A stretch of DNA of 64,000 nucleotides from contig QVRM01006451.1 of assembly GCA_003439945.1 (NCBI GenBank), positions 714,001-778,000 of the forward strand, read 5' to 3'. Positions 12,300 through 24,564 of this stretch are shown piece after piece. Position numbers and translations under genes: made by a program. Source of the stretch: Dermanyssus gallinae. Taxonomy: Eukaryota; Arthropoda; Arachnida; Mesostigmata; Dermanyssidae. The stretch's first letter is position 1. Each line of letters starts with the position of its first letter. The notes under the pieces were generated by a model. The model ran no database searches and was not told the origin of the DNA. It was given only the letters and a program-made list of their open reading frames with translations.

Positions 12300-15200
12300 G
12301 TATGCTGGCACAATAAACGTGTCTTATTTGTAGACGGTTTGCTTCATATATAGAAACGTGACAGCTAGTTCTCCGTGCGCAAAAACTCTAACAATTTCCT
12401 ATTGCTCAGAGTGGAGCTCAATAAAATTGGAATAATGTTTTGTAACATGCACTAGATGTATACCAATCTAGCATTGTTGGCCAGAGTTTATGTAATATAA
12501 CAATGTAACCTCGGCTAGGCTTTCACTGTCTTTTTCATTCTTAGTGTATAAGCGGAACCTGACAAACCGAACTAATTTATCTCGACCAGTGTAGGGTCAC
12601 AAGCTCAGCCATACATAGCGACACTGCAATAACGCCCAGGTAATTTAAGTATTAATAAGCTTCGAAAAAGCGGATATTGATTGCTTTGAGTGGTTTTCGC
12701 AGCTGGTTTAAGGGTCCTCCGTCAGGGCTACGAAAAATGTGTAGCCAACTTGCGATATTAGCGCTGCGGGATACTCGAGGTTCGTATGCTCAACACTATG
12801 AAGCTAGCAGTTTGCCTACGTGCAGACCTCTATTACCACGCGTTCTGCTTAGCAAACAAGTGTAAAGATGAGGTGCTTCTGTTGGTGACAGCTACATCCT
12901 ATCTTTCCGTTATAGCCACATATGATAGGCTCGGTGCGAGAAAGCGCGGAACTTCTGTTGCTGACAGAATCCCTGATCCTCCTGGGCTTGCACGCGGCCA
13001 GCCTATGACCTCACACGTTGTAGATTCCAAGAAAAGCACGTGCCACAGGTCTAACTGGTGAAGCAGCAATTCAGCAAGTGCTTCACGGGTCCATTCGTAT
13101 TCCTGTGATATTTACTCCGGGTTTTTCAGCAAACTGCTAATGTAGCTCGTTAGGTGAGAAGAAGACGGATATGGTCACCTAGAGTCACTCTTTATTTGAA
13201 AAATTTGTATATTATCGTTCTTAGGTGTTTCTCTCCGTCACCATACACTTTTAATCTAGGTGTTAATTAAAAAGAAAAACCTGCATATGTATTTCAAGTT
13301 CAAATATCTATGCGCTTCCGTAACATTTGACACCGATTTTAGGTCTGCGTATCTAAATTCATTTGTTTCATACGAACTTCCTATATTTTTCAATTCCTAA
13401 TAACGAGAAGTATCTATAGACGCGATTTTAATTCTGCTGTCTACACCGCTGCGTAATAGTGACTGCTAGCAACAAACGGCACGTTTATTATCAGCAACAT
13501 TTTTCATGCATCATTATTTTTCTGACATTGTCATCAGATGTGTCGGGGCGTTAGCAAACCCTTATCATGGTTTTGCCTTACCAATGAGGCAAAATGATGC
13601 GCTAAACAACGAAGCAATCATACGGCCAATATTGATTGCTTGTCAGAACCGAAGAGCAAGAAAGAACTTTCGATACTAAGAAGAGATTGCTTCGGGTACT
13701 TAAACGTTTACTGGCGTCAATATTTTACCGCTGAAAACCTCCGCGCTAGCATCGGAGTTTGTCGCGCGTACCAAAATCACCGCCGCTGTAATTTCTAAAC
13801 AAAGTATGCGTGCTAAGACTATGGTTATTGCCATAATGCTGTTTACATTCTGTGTAACTGCAATATAGTGGTGAATCAGTGTAGTCGTCTATTTGCTTAT
13901 TTGCCGTTACGTGCACTTACGCGCCTTACGCGAAACTCAAACATTGTGACTTTAGCGTGTGACAAGCTAGTTCTGCCGCCCGGGCGTTCGCTCAATGCGC
14001 GTGAGACTAAAAAAAAGCTGCAAAAAGCAGTTACTAACGCTAGAGTTCACCTAGAGGCGCTAACGTATGTGAATGTCTGTTCTCTGAAAACAAAACTGGC
14101 TTAGGGTACGCCAACAAACGAACAACGCCAATAAACGTGTTAGCAAACAAAGAGGACGAAAAGGAGCCATGTGTAGCAACGTCTGTATTAACTGGGAGAG
14201 GAAATGGGACAAATAGCGGAACAGACGAACGAAGAGCATGCTCCAACAGTGCTGCTATTCAGCAGTGGTCGTACAGCCACCAACTTTTGCCAACCATCGA
14301 ACTAATTTGATCTGCTACTTGCTCTCTGCTGTTTTGGTGTCGCGCCAATGAGCCAATGAGGCCCTTCCGGGGCCGGTAAAAGGTGTCTGTCTACTTTGTG
14401 GTGATGAGCGTACAGGAGGACAGACCCAACACTGCGGTATGGAGCCTCGAGCCCAAATTGCTTGGCTATGCGCGGCTTAGAACTATTTGTATGGGGTTTT
14501 CTTTTATATGGGGTCGGCAAACGACTAGAACCACGCCTATGTCTAATGCAATGCAAGTGCAAATTAATTTGCACTACGGGGTAGGAACGGTCTACATTTG
14601 AGCGAGCTGTCTAGAGCGACGTGGCGACTCGTAGCATGCGTCAGAAACGAGTACAGCAGAGAGCAGTTATCACTTTCTTTGAATTCACAATTCATTGTTT
14701 AATTGTCTAGCGGTGCTCAAAGTTGCACTGCATTCAAACGCGACAGTGTACAAATTTACGGCCAAATCTGCACCGCAAAAAACACGGCAAAATCTGCAGC
14801 GCTGGTTAAATGCGCGGGACCTGAAACGTTAGCATATATGCACATAGCTTATGTAGGTATCTATGTGTCTATAAAGTGGCTATACCTAGTGTGGAAAACC
14901 TTGCGTAACGCAGATTCTCTAAAATTTACAATGTAAAATCTGCCTTTCCAATGGAATGGGAGCTGAAAAGTCTTGTCTTGAAGTGACAGTGAAATTCCCA
15001 ATGTTTGGTACACCGGTGTGGCTGGCCGTGCATCACTGCACAAAATGTGCGGCTGCGAGAAAACGATTTGTTTAGTCTAACGTTAGCTAGCGAACGGGAA
15101 ATAGTGGTAGTAGTACTTAAGAAGTTTCCAGAAAGCGAAATTATGTGATGCCTCATTTTTGATCTATCATAGTTGTTACCTTGACACTTATTGTAGTTAA

Positions 15201-16020
15201 GTATGAGCCTTCAAGGAAATGCACATTCAGTAAAATGAATTCTGGTACTAAATCCATGGTGTTGCGGTTCGTGGTTAGAAGAGACTTAGGTTTGTAGGCA
15301 GATACATCGGAAGGGAGTGCCTATTTACAGATAAGATTTTTCTGTTAATAATAAATAAAAACATAATACCAGTGGTATTAGCTGACTTGCTTTATCAAAC
15401 AAATCGCTTATGTTGCGTATATAATCAAATGATGCAATATTTTGTAAAAACTGCTTGACGGAATGATCGTGGTTAACGTCGCGTTAGCCATTATACAATG
15501 TGTGTATATATATAAAATAGGCTTAGGTTTTATTTCATATTATTATTAGCCATTATACATATCCAGTAGCGTTTACAAGATTTTTAAGAACTGCTAACTA
15601 AGCGTATTTTAATGAAATCCCCAGCCCCTCGAGTCTGGCCAAACTGGATACGGATACCCTTTATATTTAAATATAAAAAATATTAAATATAAAAAAATAT
15701 TAAATGTTCGCGGCGAAGAAAAGATGTGGATGATAAATACTACTATGTACCGCAGACCTAATTATTTTAAGAAAGTCGGCAAAAAGCTCTTCCGGCGTGT
15801 TAGCAGTGTCGTTTGTTTTCTCGGCTGTGAACAGTAACGGCTATAAAACTTACCAACCTGTCAAACGAAACGAGTACTAACCATGAAAAAATCGAGAAAG
15901 AAAATTACTTATAGTAACGAACTTAGCTTATACACCCAGAAATAAATGCCAGAGCTACTAGTTGCGAAATTATTAGGAGAAATACCTGTAACATATATAT
16001 ACCAAACAAATAGTTAGACC

Positions 16021-16023
<3 letters not shown>

Positions 16024-16069
<46 letters not shown>
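16024..16069. repeat. (TA)n microsatellite
   Basis: TA tract of about 46 bp. Confidence 0.95.
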
Positions 16070-16071
<2 letters not shown>

Positions 16072-16111
16072 TAACGCACCATCCTAACGTATGCACAGTA
16101 CGTACTTCTTA

Positions 16112-16150
16112 TTAGGTCGGCTAGCCGAGTGGTACTCACGCAAAAAATCT
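16112..16150 (+). repeat. possible tRNA-derived SINE head (A box only)
   Basis: TAGCCGAGTGG fits the RNA polymerase III A-box consensus TRGYNNARNNG and sits in a context like the D-arm of a Ser or Leu tRNA (GGTCGGCTAGCCGAGTGGTA). No B box follows at the expected distance, so if real it is a broken copy. Confidence 0.3.
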
Positions 16151-16639
16151 AGTTAACGTTAGCGCGGATCGCCTGTTGATAGAGCAAATGCTCCCTACAT
16201 GTCCACTCACAATTAGGTTTGCCGGCTGACCAGTCTGCTATTCACGTGTAACGTAAGGTTATCATGATTAGCTTTGAAATCGTTTGCATTGTGATTAGCA
16301 AGTCTCTTGGCGGTGGGCCGCAACGCCCATCCTGGGGCCCAGTTGCTTTTGTAGTCCTCAGGGTCAAGGACACGAGGTGAGCGCTTCCTCATTTCTCCAT
16401 CAAGACCGGTGCAGAATGATAGTTTCCTCATTTAGCATTCAAGACCGGCGTAGAAAGTAGTTTACTGCTCGCCGTATCAACGAAAGATGTGTGAAAAAAA
16501 ATGCCAGTTGAGTCCCTGAGATTTGTTGATAAATACAGGGAATTCCAACAAAGGTGCCTTTAAATTGGCCGCCATATCTGCTGTTATGCTTTGAACAGCT
16601 AAACCTTTAAACTGTTTGATAGTAGACGGTCCACCGTTG

Positions 16640-17235
16640 TTAAAAAAAGCTCTTTATGCAAACCATTATTCTTGTTGACCATTTTTTAGAACAAAATGAA
16701 AGTTTGACTGCCACAAATAGCAAATTGCATCCATTTGTTGTGGGACAAAATGCTTCAAGTGCATCAACTGTGAAGAGTGTAATTAGAACAATGGAGGAGA
16801 CTGGGTTCATTATTTATGTCGAGTCCTCAATGCGTGTTTGCTTAAGTTGTTCAGTAGAAAACATCACTGCTGTTTGCCAAAGTGTGGTCGCGAGTACCAC
16901 TGTACTACTGTAGGTACTCCAATTCGACATTGTGCACAAGAATGCAGCATTTCAAAAAAACACTTTGCAGTGTATTCTATCACAAAATATTTGAAATCGA
17001 GCTCAATTTCAAGATCTTCTGATATCATTCTCTGTTCTTTCAAAAATAACAGTTTATGTCAACAAAGCCACGGCTACACCAGCCTTGAAAGATGAGATTA
17101 GTCGCTGTGTCACTGAGATATAACCACAGTTACGCTTGAACCGTGATTGAAAACTTCGTTAGAAGAACACACGAGTTCCAGCATGCCAAGGGGGTATTTT
17201 CTAGATGTGTTGTTCCATAAGTACTACTTTACAAA
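16640..17235 (+). pseudogene. Tc1/mariner-superfamily transposase relic
   Basis: The plus-strand frame from about 16650 gives FVVGQNASSASTVKSVIRTM, ETGF and SVENITAVCQSV. This is the helix-turn-helix and linker pattern seen in a common arthropod transposase family (FGxNxxxxSTVxxxIxxxxETGxVxDxxxxxR, then ENIxAVxxSV). After several stops and frame changes, the far end reads ATPALKDEISRCVTEI and, in a shifted frame, DVLFHK. This resembles the C-terminal LKxxIxxCVxxI...GGHxxDxxFH block of the same family. The catalytic core between them is too decayed to read. No terminal repeats were found. The call rests on the order of the two end blocks over about 600 bp. Confidence 0.5.
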
Positions 17236-17303
17236 CAAATGAATATTTCAGTATGAAAAGGCTGTAATGTTATGATAAAGTGTAAATGTTATGTAGAATG
17301 TAA

Positions 17304-17304
<1 letters not shown>

Positions 17305-17350
<46 letters not shown>
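17305..17350. repeat. (TA)n microsatellite
   Basis: First of three (TA)n tracts within 250 bp. Confidence 0.95.
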
Positions 17351-17355
<5 letters not shown>

Positions 17356-17421
17356 AAGCTCCAGACATAACGGACCAATCGTTACAAGTTTGCTTGTAAT
17401 CATGCACAAAATTATCAACAA

Positions 17422-17422
17422 G

Positions 17423-17470
<48 letters not shown>
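17422..17470. repeat. (TA)n microsatellite
   Basis: Second of the cluster, with one ATACATA interruption. Confidence 0.95.
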
Positions 17471-17474
<4 letters not shown>

Positions 17475-17500
17475 AAATATTGGTTAATAAACAATACATT

Positions 17501-17501
<1 letters not shown>

Positions 17502-17545
<44 letters not shown>
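17502..17545. repeat. (TA)n microsatellite
   Basis: Third of the cluster. Confidence 0.95.
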
Positions 17546-17548
<3 letters not shown>

Positions 17549-17819
17549 TTTTGAAAGTAATAAAACAGGCCCCCGAATACAACCGTAAGCATTGCCACTC
17601 GATTGCCGGCAATCTCATATTTTAGCGCAAAAGACGGAATGTCTGAGAAGCAGTCATCCAAAAAGCCATATCGACGACCACATACATTTAATAAGATTTT
17701 GGCCATGTGAAACAATGAATGAACTCTCTCTGCCTCGACTAGTAGCGAACAGCGGATTGAGCGGTACGGCGAACGTTCCCACGCCGGGTGAACTTATGAC
17801 CACCGCGCGCGGCGCCCAA

Positions 17820-18830
17820 TAGGCGTTGGTCGACACCCTTCTCGACTCGAAGCGTTTACGCAGTCCGCAGCAATAGGGAGGCTGGTAGCGGCCGTAGCAG
17901 CATCAGCATCAGCAGTAGTAGACGAGTTCTCGCACAAACTGCTTACTTGGATACTCGCCACACTGGCTGTCGCGTTCCGGTCGGCTCTAGCTGAGATGCA
18001 GCTGATCGAGCTACGAGCTACGGGCGAACGAACAAACGAACCTAGGTTCCTACGATCATCGTTTGTCGTCGGCAGGACCGCGCTAGGATAGACTAGCCAC
18101 CCTTCAGACAGCCCGCCAGCCAGCCATTCCAGTTAGTCAGCTTGACTCTCCCTTGTCCTGTAAACGTGTGCGTCGAGCTGCTGTCGCGTTCCGGTGTTTG
18201 GCCGCCTGCGCACCTTCGGCCGGTGTCCCTCTGTCCCCGTTTGTCCGTCCGTTGCCTTAGTCGAGATTTACATTGACAGGGGGGGCTACCTACTGAGGGC
18301 TGCTGCGAAGGCAGCTGAACGGCCGCTACTATTACTACGACTATTGCTACTACAACTAGTAGTATTAGTAGCTGCTACTACTATTTCGACAGCTTCCTAC
18401 TGCTAGCTAGGATGGTGGTGGGAAGAGCTGGATTGGGCCCGCCACGCGGATCATTTGAAGGTCAGGTTTATGACCGTCGTCGACACTTCCCCATTGTTCT
18501 GCGGCAACGCTGTCCCGCGCCCCCCCCCCCCCCCCGGTCCACCCTTTCTGCGATTCGCGCCAGCAGCGCCCCACTTCCCCCCAACCTTCCTTTCTGGCCT
18601 TTCTGCCCGCTCTCGCATCCCAACTCGCAACTCGCCAACAATCTAGTGGCTCTTCTCGCTCGCCCAGCCCAGCCCAGTAGTGTCCCGCCTGAACCGGCGC
18701 TGAATTTATTTCACCGGCTCACGTACGTCTGCGCGTATATCACGGTGGTGGCAAATGTAACAACGGCTAGCTGCAACCTTCCATGCAACTTCGTGTCCGT
18801 CAAGCAGAAAGGAGGGCAATTTAGCTCCTA
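17820..18830. other. GC-rich block, possible promoter or 5'-UTR DNA
   Basis: Sharp rise in GC and CpG relative to the flanks, with GCATCAGCATCAGCAGTAG, CTACTA/GTAGTA runs and a 16-bp C run (18520-18535). Overlapping frames of 60-156 codons are open, but none looks like a known protein. The plus frame 18412-18882 ends in a (TA)n tract. I see no splice or start signal that I could defend. Confidence 0.35.
18520..18535 (+). repeat. poly-C run (about 16)
   Basis: Uninterrupted C run inside the GC-rich block. Confidence 0.95.
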
Positions 18831-18889
18831 TATATATATATATATATGTGTGGGTTGGCAGGTGAACAACAATGTTCGATGAAAATTGT

Positions 18890-20370
18890 AGGAGTTATAC
18901 AGTAACCTATACTAAGTAAAGTTTTACGAACGAGACCTGCTGGGAGTACAGATAAGTCTAGTATGAGCACATTAAAATTTGACTAAAGCTATAGGCGATA
19001 GAGAAAAGTGGATTCGCTTATGCTTAAAACCGGCTTCTTCTGAAAATGTAGTGAAGGAGAAAAATTCCTTAATGTAGTGGGCACTGTAGTGCCGAGAGTA
19101 TAAAAAAGGGCAAAAGATGAGAGATTTCAGACAAATGTAGTGATTTTTAAGAATACCTGGTTTGCTCCATAGCTAACTAAAGATTTAAGGGCTAGGTGAC
19201 AGTGGTGCCTTTGCAAGTGACCGCAATAAATGGCAACGTACCTAATAATTGTTATATGTGCTAATGTATATATATATATAGGCGAAGTCCTTATGATTGT
19301 TTGCAATGTACACCAGAGTATGCCGCTTTTGAAGCGTAAAGAGACTCGCTTGGAAGTGTTGCTAAAAAGTGTGCCTATAAGGCAAACATCTGGCGCCATA
19401 TCCAGTTTCGCTTTGCTGCTACCGAGTTTGAGCGGAACTAAAAGATTCAAAACAGGTTCCAAACGAGCCTGCAACAGCGAAAACACATCCTTATGTGCCA
19501 TACGCAATAAGTCTTTCCATGTAATATTTTAATATATACCAGTACCAGGTTGGAGATTGCTATCAACCACAGGATGAGAACCGTATAAACCCTTTATTTC
19601 GATTGGTTTACGAGCCCAGGTATTCGTCAAGAACAAAATATTTACGATTTTTCGAGCTTTTTCCATGGAAATTGAAATTATTTTTTACACGCAGACGAAC
19701 TGCCCAGACCGTACCATAGCCACTGATCTAAAAAACGTCGAACGTACTTTACAGTTTAACCGCACGTAAATCTCGATTCTGCCGTTACGTCTCCGACTCG
19801 TGACCACATATGAACAAGCTAACCCCAAAAATGCCATGCATCGCTTTATTCGCGCTCTTTAAGTATCGCCAAGTATCGTTTACCACCATGACATCCCGTG
19901 GAATAACTGGTTGCTTTTGTATAAGAACTTTCATTATACCCACCGTGTTGTGTCGTACCTTTTTATTTCAAGTCGCGTTAGATATATTTGCAAAGTATTC
20001 CGTAATTGACTGCACGCATTTTAAGGAGCCGTGACACTTGTTAAAAAATTCAAATGAAATGTGGGGAAATCTTTTGTTCAAAGTGAGTTACTATCATGTG
20101 TTATATTGATGTGTATGGTCGGATATCACTTCAAATAGGCGCAATGACGGCTAAGCTAGTTTCTCAGTGGAAAATCCGGTCATATCGTCACGTTTGGCAA
20201 AAGTGCGCTTCGTCTGAAAGGTACTCATGCGTGCTACAGGAAGACACTCTAGTCACGTTGATATCAGCAATCTAACATTAGGGTACTGGGATATCCGCTC
20301 TACAGTGCTAATTCAGACACCATAGCGATGGTGGTTCGATCATCCAGATAGGCATAATAGATAATAGTAA
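18890..20370. other. non-coding DNA
   Basis: No recognisable gene. A (TA)6 lies at about 19265. The frames at 19127-19507 (minus) and 19230-19532 (plus) overlap each other and show no motif. Confidence 0.5.
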
Positions 20371-20377
20371 TTTCACG

Positions 20378-20465
20378 CTCTCACTTCTAAACAAAATAAT
20401 TCCGCCACTCCATTCCCTTAGAAAAAAATTAAGTTTTACCACCCCCTTCAATGCGTGCCCTTAGT
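20378..20465. repeat. diverged relative of the 23.9-kb MITE arm
   Basis: CTCTCACTTCTAAACAAAA followed by a TTCC..CC.CTCCATTCCC block, an A-rich stretch and CAATGCGTGC matches the right arm of the foldback element at 24452-24535 base for base over much of its length. The right side runs into TA-rich sequence and then (TA)n. Confidence 0.5.
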
Positions 20466-20487
20466 TATAATTAAAAAATATAAATAA

Positions 20488-20490
<3 letters not shown>

Positions 20491-20523
<33 letters not shown>
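20491..20523. repeat. (TA)n microsatellite
   Basis: TA tract preceded by TAAATAAATAAA. Confidence 0.95.
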
Positions 20524-20526
<3 letters not shown>

Positions 20527-20750
20527 CAACATTCCTGTGTTATATATCAAATATGATTTTTGCAAGGCACAGGACATTTCAAGACGCAGTTGTCGCCCTG
20601 GAAACGTGTATCATTTACATTGTGTCCTTTTTTGAAATACAAACTGTTCAGAAACACCTGCCAACTCTATTTACAACTAAGGCTAAAACTACCTGTCGCC
20701 GACGCCTTTTCTGCCTTGAATATACGACGCACTAGAGTTAAGTGTATTAC

Positions 20751-20784
<34 letters not shown>
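20751..20784. repeat. (TA)n microsatellite
   Basis: TA tract of about 33 bp. Confidence 0.95.
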
Positions 20785-20789
<5 letters not shown>

Positions 20790-21299
20790 GGGGGAAATCC
20801 TAAATACCTCAGTATGTCTGTGTGTGTTGCCTCCTAAGCGCCTCTGATATAAAAGGGTGATTTGTGTTTTTCGGTATACATGTCAAGCAGTTACTAAAAT
20901 CATCCATCCATAGGAAAGTTATTAATTTACAAGCGACAATATTTATAAGCAATAGGGTAATTATTGATTTTAGACGAAAAACGTACTTTGCTATTAAAAC
21001 AGAACTGTTATTTTAAAAAATAAATGAACTCAGCGGTCGTGGGTCTCCCTTAGCGGTCAAGACTCTTCCCTTATTGTCTGCCCAAGCTACTATTAGTCGA
21101 TATTGATGACCTCAAGCACAATTGTTTTAGTACTTAGTTAAGTTTACTACTTAATCTTAGCGGTTTTGTATCATCACCTGACCAACTGCCAGGTATACTA
21201 GTCGTTTCGAGAGTTTGCTTGGATGCCTTTTGCTGGCAAGCGCTTACAGGTGTTTGCAGTGTATCAGAGTTGCTATCGGGGAGCTTTAGGGAAGATCTT

Positions 21300-23340
21300 A
21301 AAAGGGTAGGCTGAGGATTAAATGAAACGCCAAGTAGAGGTGGTCTTGCAAGCTATATCCAGGAAAAGTTGTTGCCAGGGGTTGTTGCTATCATCGTTGT
21401 TGTTGTTGTTGTTAGTGGTGGTGTTGGTGTTGTTGTTGTCCGAGCCAGATTTCAGCCCAACCGAAGTGAGAGAGTCGTCCATTTCAGGGAAACGAAATGA
21501 GACGAGACACTAGAGTAGAGGCAGCAGTCAACATGAAGGACGACATATCCGTACGAAAGATACTTGCCATGCGACGTTGGGGGCAATGCCGAGCTTGCTC
21601 GACGCTTTTCGCCGGGATGCGTTTCCTCGAACAGTTATCACGAGGTCCTGCCATCGCTGCTGCCGCCGGCGGCGAATTCTGCAGCGAGCAGCTAGTACAC
21701 GTTGCCGACCGACGATGAAGTCCTAATGCTCGTACTTAGACTTCTTCTCCTTCTTCCCCTGTTTCTTCCCTACTTCACGCTCATGTGGCTAGCTGAAAAT
21801 CACTCGGCCATGCGACGACTGCCATGGACTTAGCAGTTGCCCTTCACTGCAATCCTATTGACGGCTGGAGTAGTACAGTAGCGTTAGTTGTCGCGGTAGT
21901 ACAAGTAGTAGTATTATTTTTTTTCTTTTTAGACTCTCCTACCTGCATTACGGAACGCTGCGTGCAGTGAATAGTTTGGAAATAGTAGTTCGGCTGCGCA
22001 GTAGCTTTAGGGGTCTGTCTACGAAGTACCTCATCTAAGGGTGTTTCCTAAGTGACCTTTCTCTACACATTTGAGCTTTGCATAGTCTTGGGCGTGTGTA
22101 TGTAGTCTCACTGATCCTACCGAACCTTTAAGTAATATGTTGCCAGCGTACATCACCCATCACAGATCGGTAAGACAACTAGTGTTAGTATCGTAGCCAC
22201 TTCTACAAGCGCTATTTTCACTACTAAAGCTGCTATTTACTACGACATCCGCCTGTAGAAGTCAACTGCTACGTTCAGCCATAGCAGTCGCCGCATGGCC
22301 AAGCGACTTTCAGCTAGCTAGATAAGCGGAAAATAGCGACGATGCGCGACAGGAGAAGGTAAAAAAAAAGATGACAAGATGGACTAGGAACAGAAAGAGG
22401 CTTGTCGTTGGCATCTGCGTGCTGTCAGCGCCAGAATGAGAAGCTGTAGTTATCCTATGAAAAGTCGTGCCAGAAGCTGAGTGTGGGATCACGCGCGCAC
22501 GCCGGTGGTCTTCCAGCGTTCCTCCCACCCTTCCCGTTAGGCCTATTTCGATTGGGACCGGCTTGCTTTTTGGTTTTCCTCGTTTCCTCGACCTTCTCCT
22601 CCGCTCTGTTTCAATCTTCATCGACATCATCAGCATGCCATCACCGACATCATCACCATATCACCACGACCACCACCATCATCGTCGTCGTCGTCGTCGT
22701 CTTCGTCGTCGACGACGACATCATAGTCATCATTCCAGGAATCGAAAAAGTGGCAATTTGCATGCGAGAATGAGTCGGGTGACGAACGAATAAATAGGAC
22801 GTTGGCGTAGACGGCCGCTGCCAGTAAGATAAAATCTAAAAGAGAAAAGACAGGAGAACCTAAGAAAGGCAAGAAGGGAAAGAGGTGAACCTGAGAGTGG
22901 GAGTACCCGAAATAGGGCAAGGACAGCCAGAGAAAAAGAGGCATACATGGAAGAACAGAGAGAGGAAGAGAGGAGAAGGATAGAAAGAGGGGCAATTTAA
23001 GGCGGGAGAAATAGCGGGGTTTGGCCAGATGAACTCGCCACTACCGCCTTTACTGGTGCCTTTACCTCGCCTCTTCCTGTAAGCAATGGGGCATCAAATG
23101 GACTCGCGGCAATAGGTCTCTACAAACTAAATGCGCGATGTGTTTTTGTGAGTGTATTGCTGGCCGATGACGGCTGTTTCTCGCTTGCGCGACTTGTTGG
23201 CTGACTCGTCCGATGAGATGGAGTGGGGAGCCCTCGCCGACCTTCTACTGCTATATGTATGTACAGAAAAATGACTTGTACGTTTTGTTTGCGTTCCCCT
23301 GCGCATGCTAGTTGTCCCCGACAACTCTACCCATCCACCT
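21300..23340. other. GC-rich and low-complexity block
   Basis: Contains (GTT)n-like DNA at 21385-21440, CATCAC/GTCGTC runs at 22625-22730 (open as poly-His/Arg or poly-Asp on different frames) and purine-rich DNA at 22830-22990. No protein family is recognised. The long frames come from the trinucleotide composition. Confidence 0.45.
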
Positions 23341-23379
23341 GACAAGGGCGACTATCTTTAGACACACACGGGGGAATAT

Positions 23380-23392
23380 ATATATGTATGTA

Positions 23393-23438
<46 letters not shown>

Positions 23439-23440
23439 TT
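23380..23440. repeat. interrupted (TA)n tract
   Basis: TATATATGTATGTATATATG-type compound repeat. Confidence 0.85.
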
Positions 23441-23869
23441 ATATTTATATACTTGAGTCAGTGAGAAATGAGAAACTCTTTTGAAATACATTTTACAGTG
23501 ACGGTGTCACTTTAGCTATCATCATATATACACCAGATGATTATACAACTTTCGTCCAGCATTCTATTAATGAGAAATGTTCATACTTACAGGACGTTTT
23601 ATTGTTAGATGAAAATGTAAGCAACGAGCAGCACACACGAATCTGGGCCGTCGAGCAGTGGCATTCGGTCCTTCGTGGTAGAGCAAACATCTTGGTGTCT
23701 TGCAAATGGGCCCTCGTAGGGGCGTCATTGTTCGTCCAATTTGCCTTACTTCGAAGCTTACTATTGCAATAGCAGACATTCTGTTAAGAGCACGCGCCCG
23801 CCACCAGGAACCGCTGAACAGAGTGGAGCCCATTAACCAACGGAACTTTCTGACTGATCTATATAAATA

Positions 23870-24562
23870 CAGGGTCATTCATATTGTTGTTCACGCATTT
23901 CGAGGTTTGATAGAACTCGGCAAGAAAATAAGTTTTCCCTATGGAGGGAAGACGTCTTGTTTAGGAGAGAGAGAGTGAAGTTTATAAAAGTAGTTTTTCT
24001 GCCTTTTTTTCTGCCTTCCTACATGGTTGTGCGAAATCTCTGTTTGCGGGAGAACCAGTCAACGCATGAAGGAACCGATTACACCGGCGTATTCGGAGGA
24101 GTGACTTGACAACTACGTAACGCAGCACCATTACTTTGATACAAAAATGGTGGACATTAAATTTGCTATTGCGTGAGAGTGGTCTTTCAAACGTACATTT
24201 TTGGTCGCATTGGAAAAATTTTACGATTTTTCATGAAAAGGCGTTAACGTAAAATATCGACTTTTCATGACTTTCCTTAATCTGGGTATTAGCTTTTTGC
24301 TACGCAAGCTAGTGAAGTGTCTCCCGTTGTGCAGCTCTGAACACGCCGGTGTAATCGGTTCCTTCATGCGTTGACTGGTTCTCCCGCAAACAGAGATTTC
24401 GCACAACCATGTAAGAAAAAAAGGCAGAAAAACTACTTTTATAAACTTCACTCTCGCTTCTAAACAAAACGTTTCCACGTCTTCCCTCCATAGGGAAAAC
24501 TTATTTTCTTGCCGAGTTCTATCAAACCTCGAAATGCGTGCACAACAATATGACTGACCCTG
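23870..24562. mobile_element. foldback MITE with about 220-bp inverted arms
   Basis: The left arm (23870 to about 24093) begins CAGGGTCATTCATATTGTTG. The right arm (about 24336 to 24562), read on the other strand, begins CAGGGTCAGTCATATTGTTG. The arms stay alignable for about 220 bp, through a shared block near GGAACCGATTACACCGGCGT, with small indels. A TA dinucleotide flanks each end (23868-23869 and 24563-24564), consistent with TA target duplication as in the Tc1/mariner superfamily. The 240-bp centre has no open frame of note. Superfamily assignment is inference from the TA flanks alone. The right flank continues as (TA)n. Confidence 0.8.
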
Positions 24563-24564
24563 TA

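Larger units (their letters stand above)
11500..16100. other. AT-rich non-coding DNA
   Basis: No gene or domain recognised. It contains a large (TA)n at 12204-12296 and a shorter one at 16024-16069. Short frames near 13868, 14302 and 14703 have no family resemblance that I can defend. Confidence 0.55.

Noticed and set aside
13868..14600. Possible RT relic around 14.3-14.5 kb on the minus strand
   Set aside because: A few residues recall the LxYxxxVW block, but no catalytic box or consistent order was found.
16385..16470. Imperfect 38-bp tandem duplication (TTCCTCATTT...CAAGACCGG)
   Set aside because: Real but short and diverged; no sign of function beyond a local duplication.
22467..22793. 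His/Arg-rich or Asp-rich frames
   Set aside because: They are translations of a CATCAC/GTCGTC triplet repeat on different phases.
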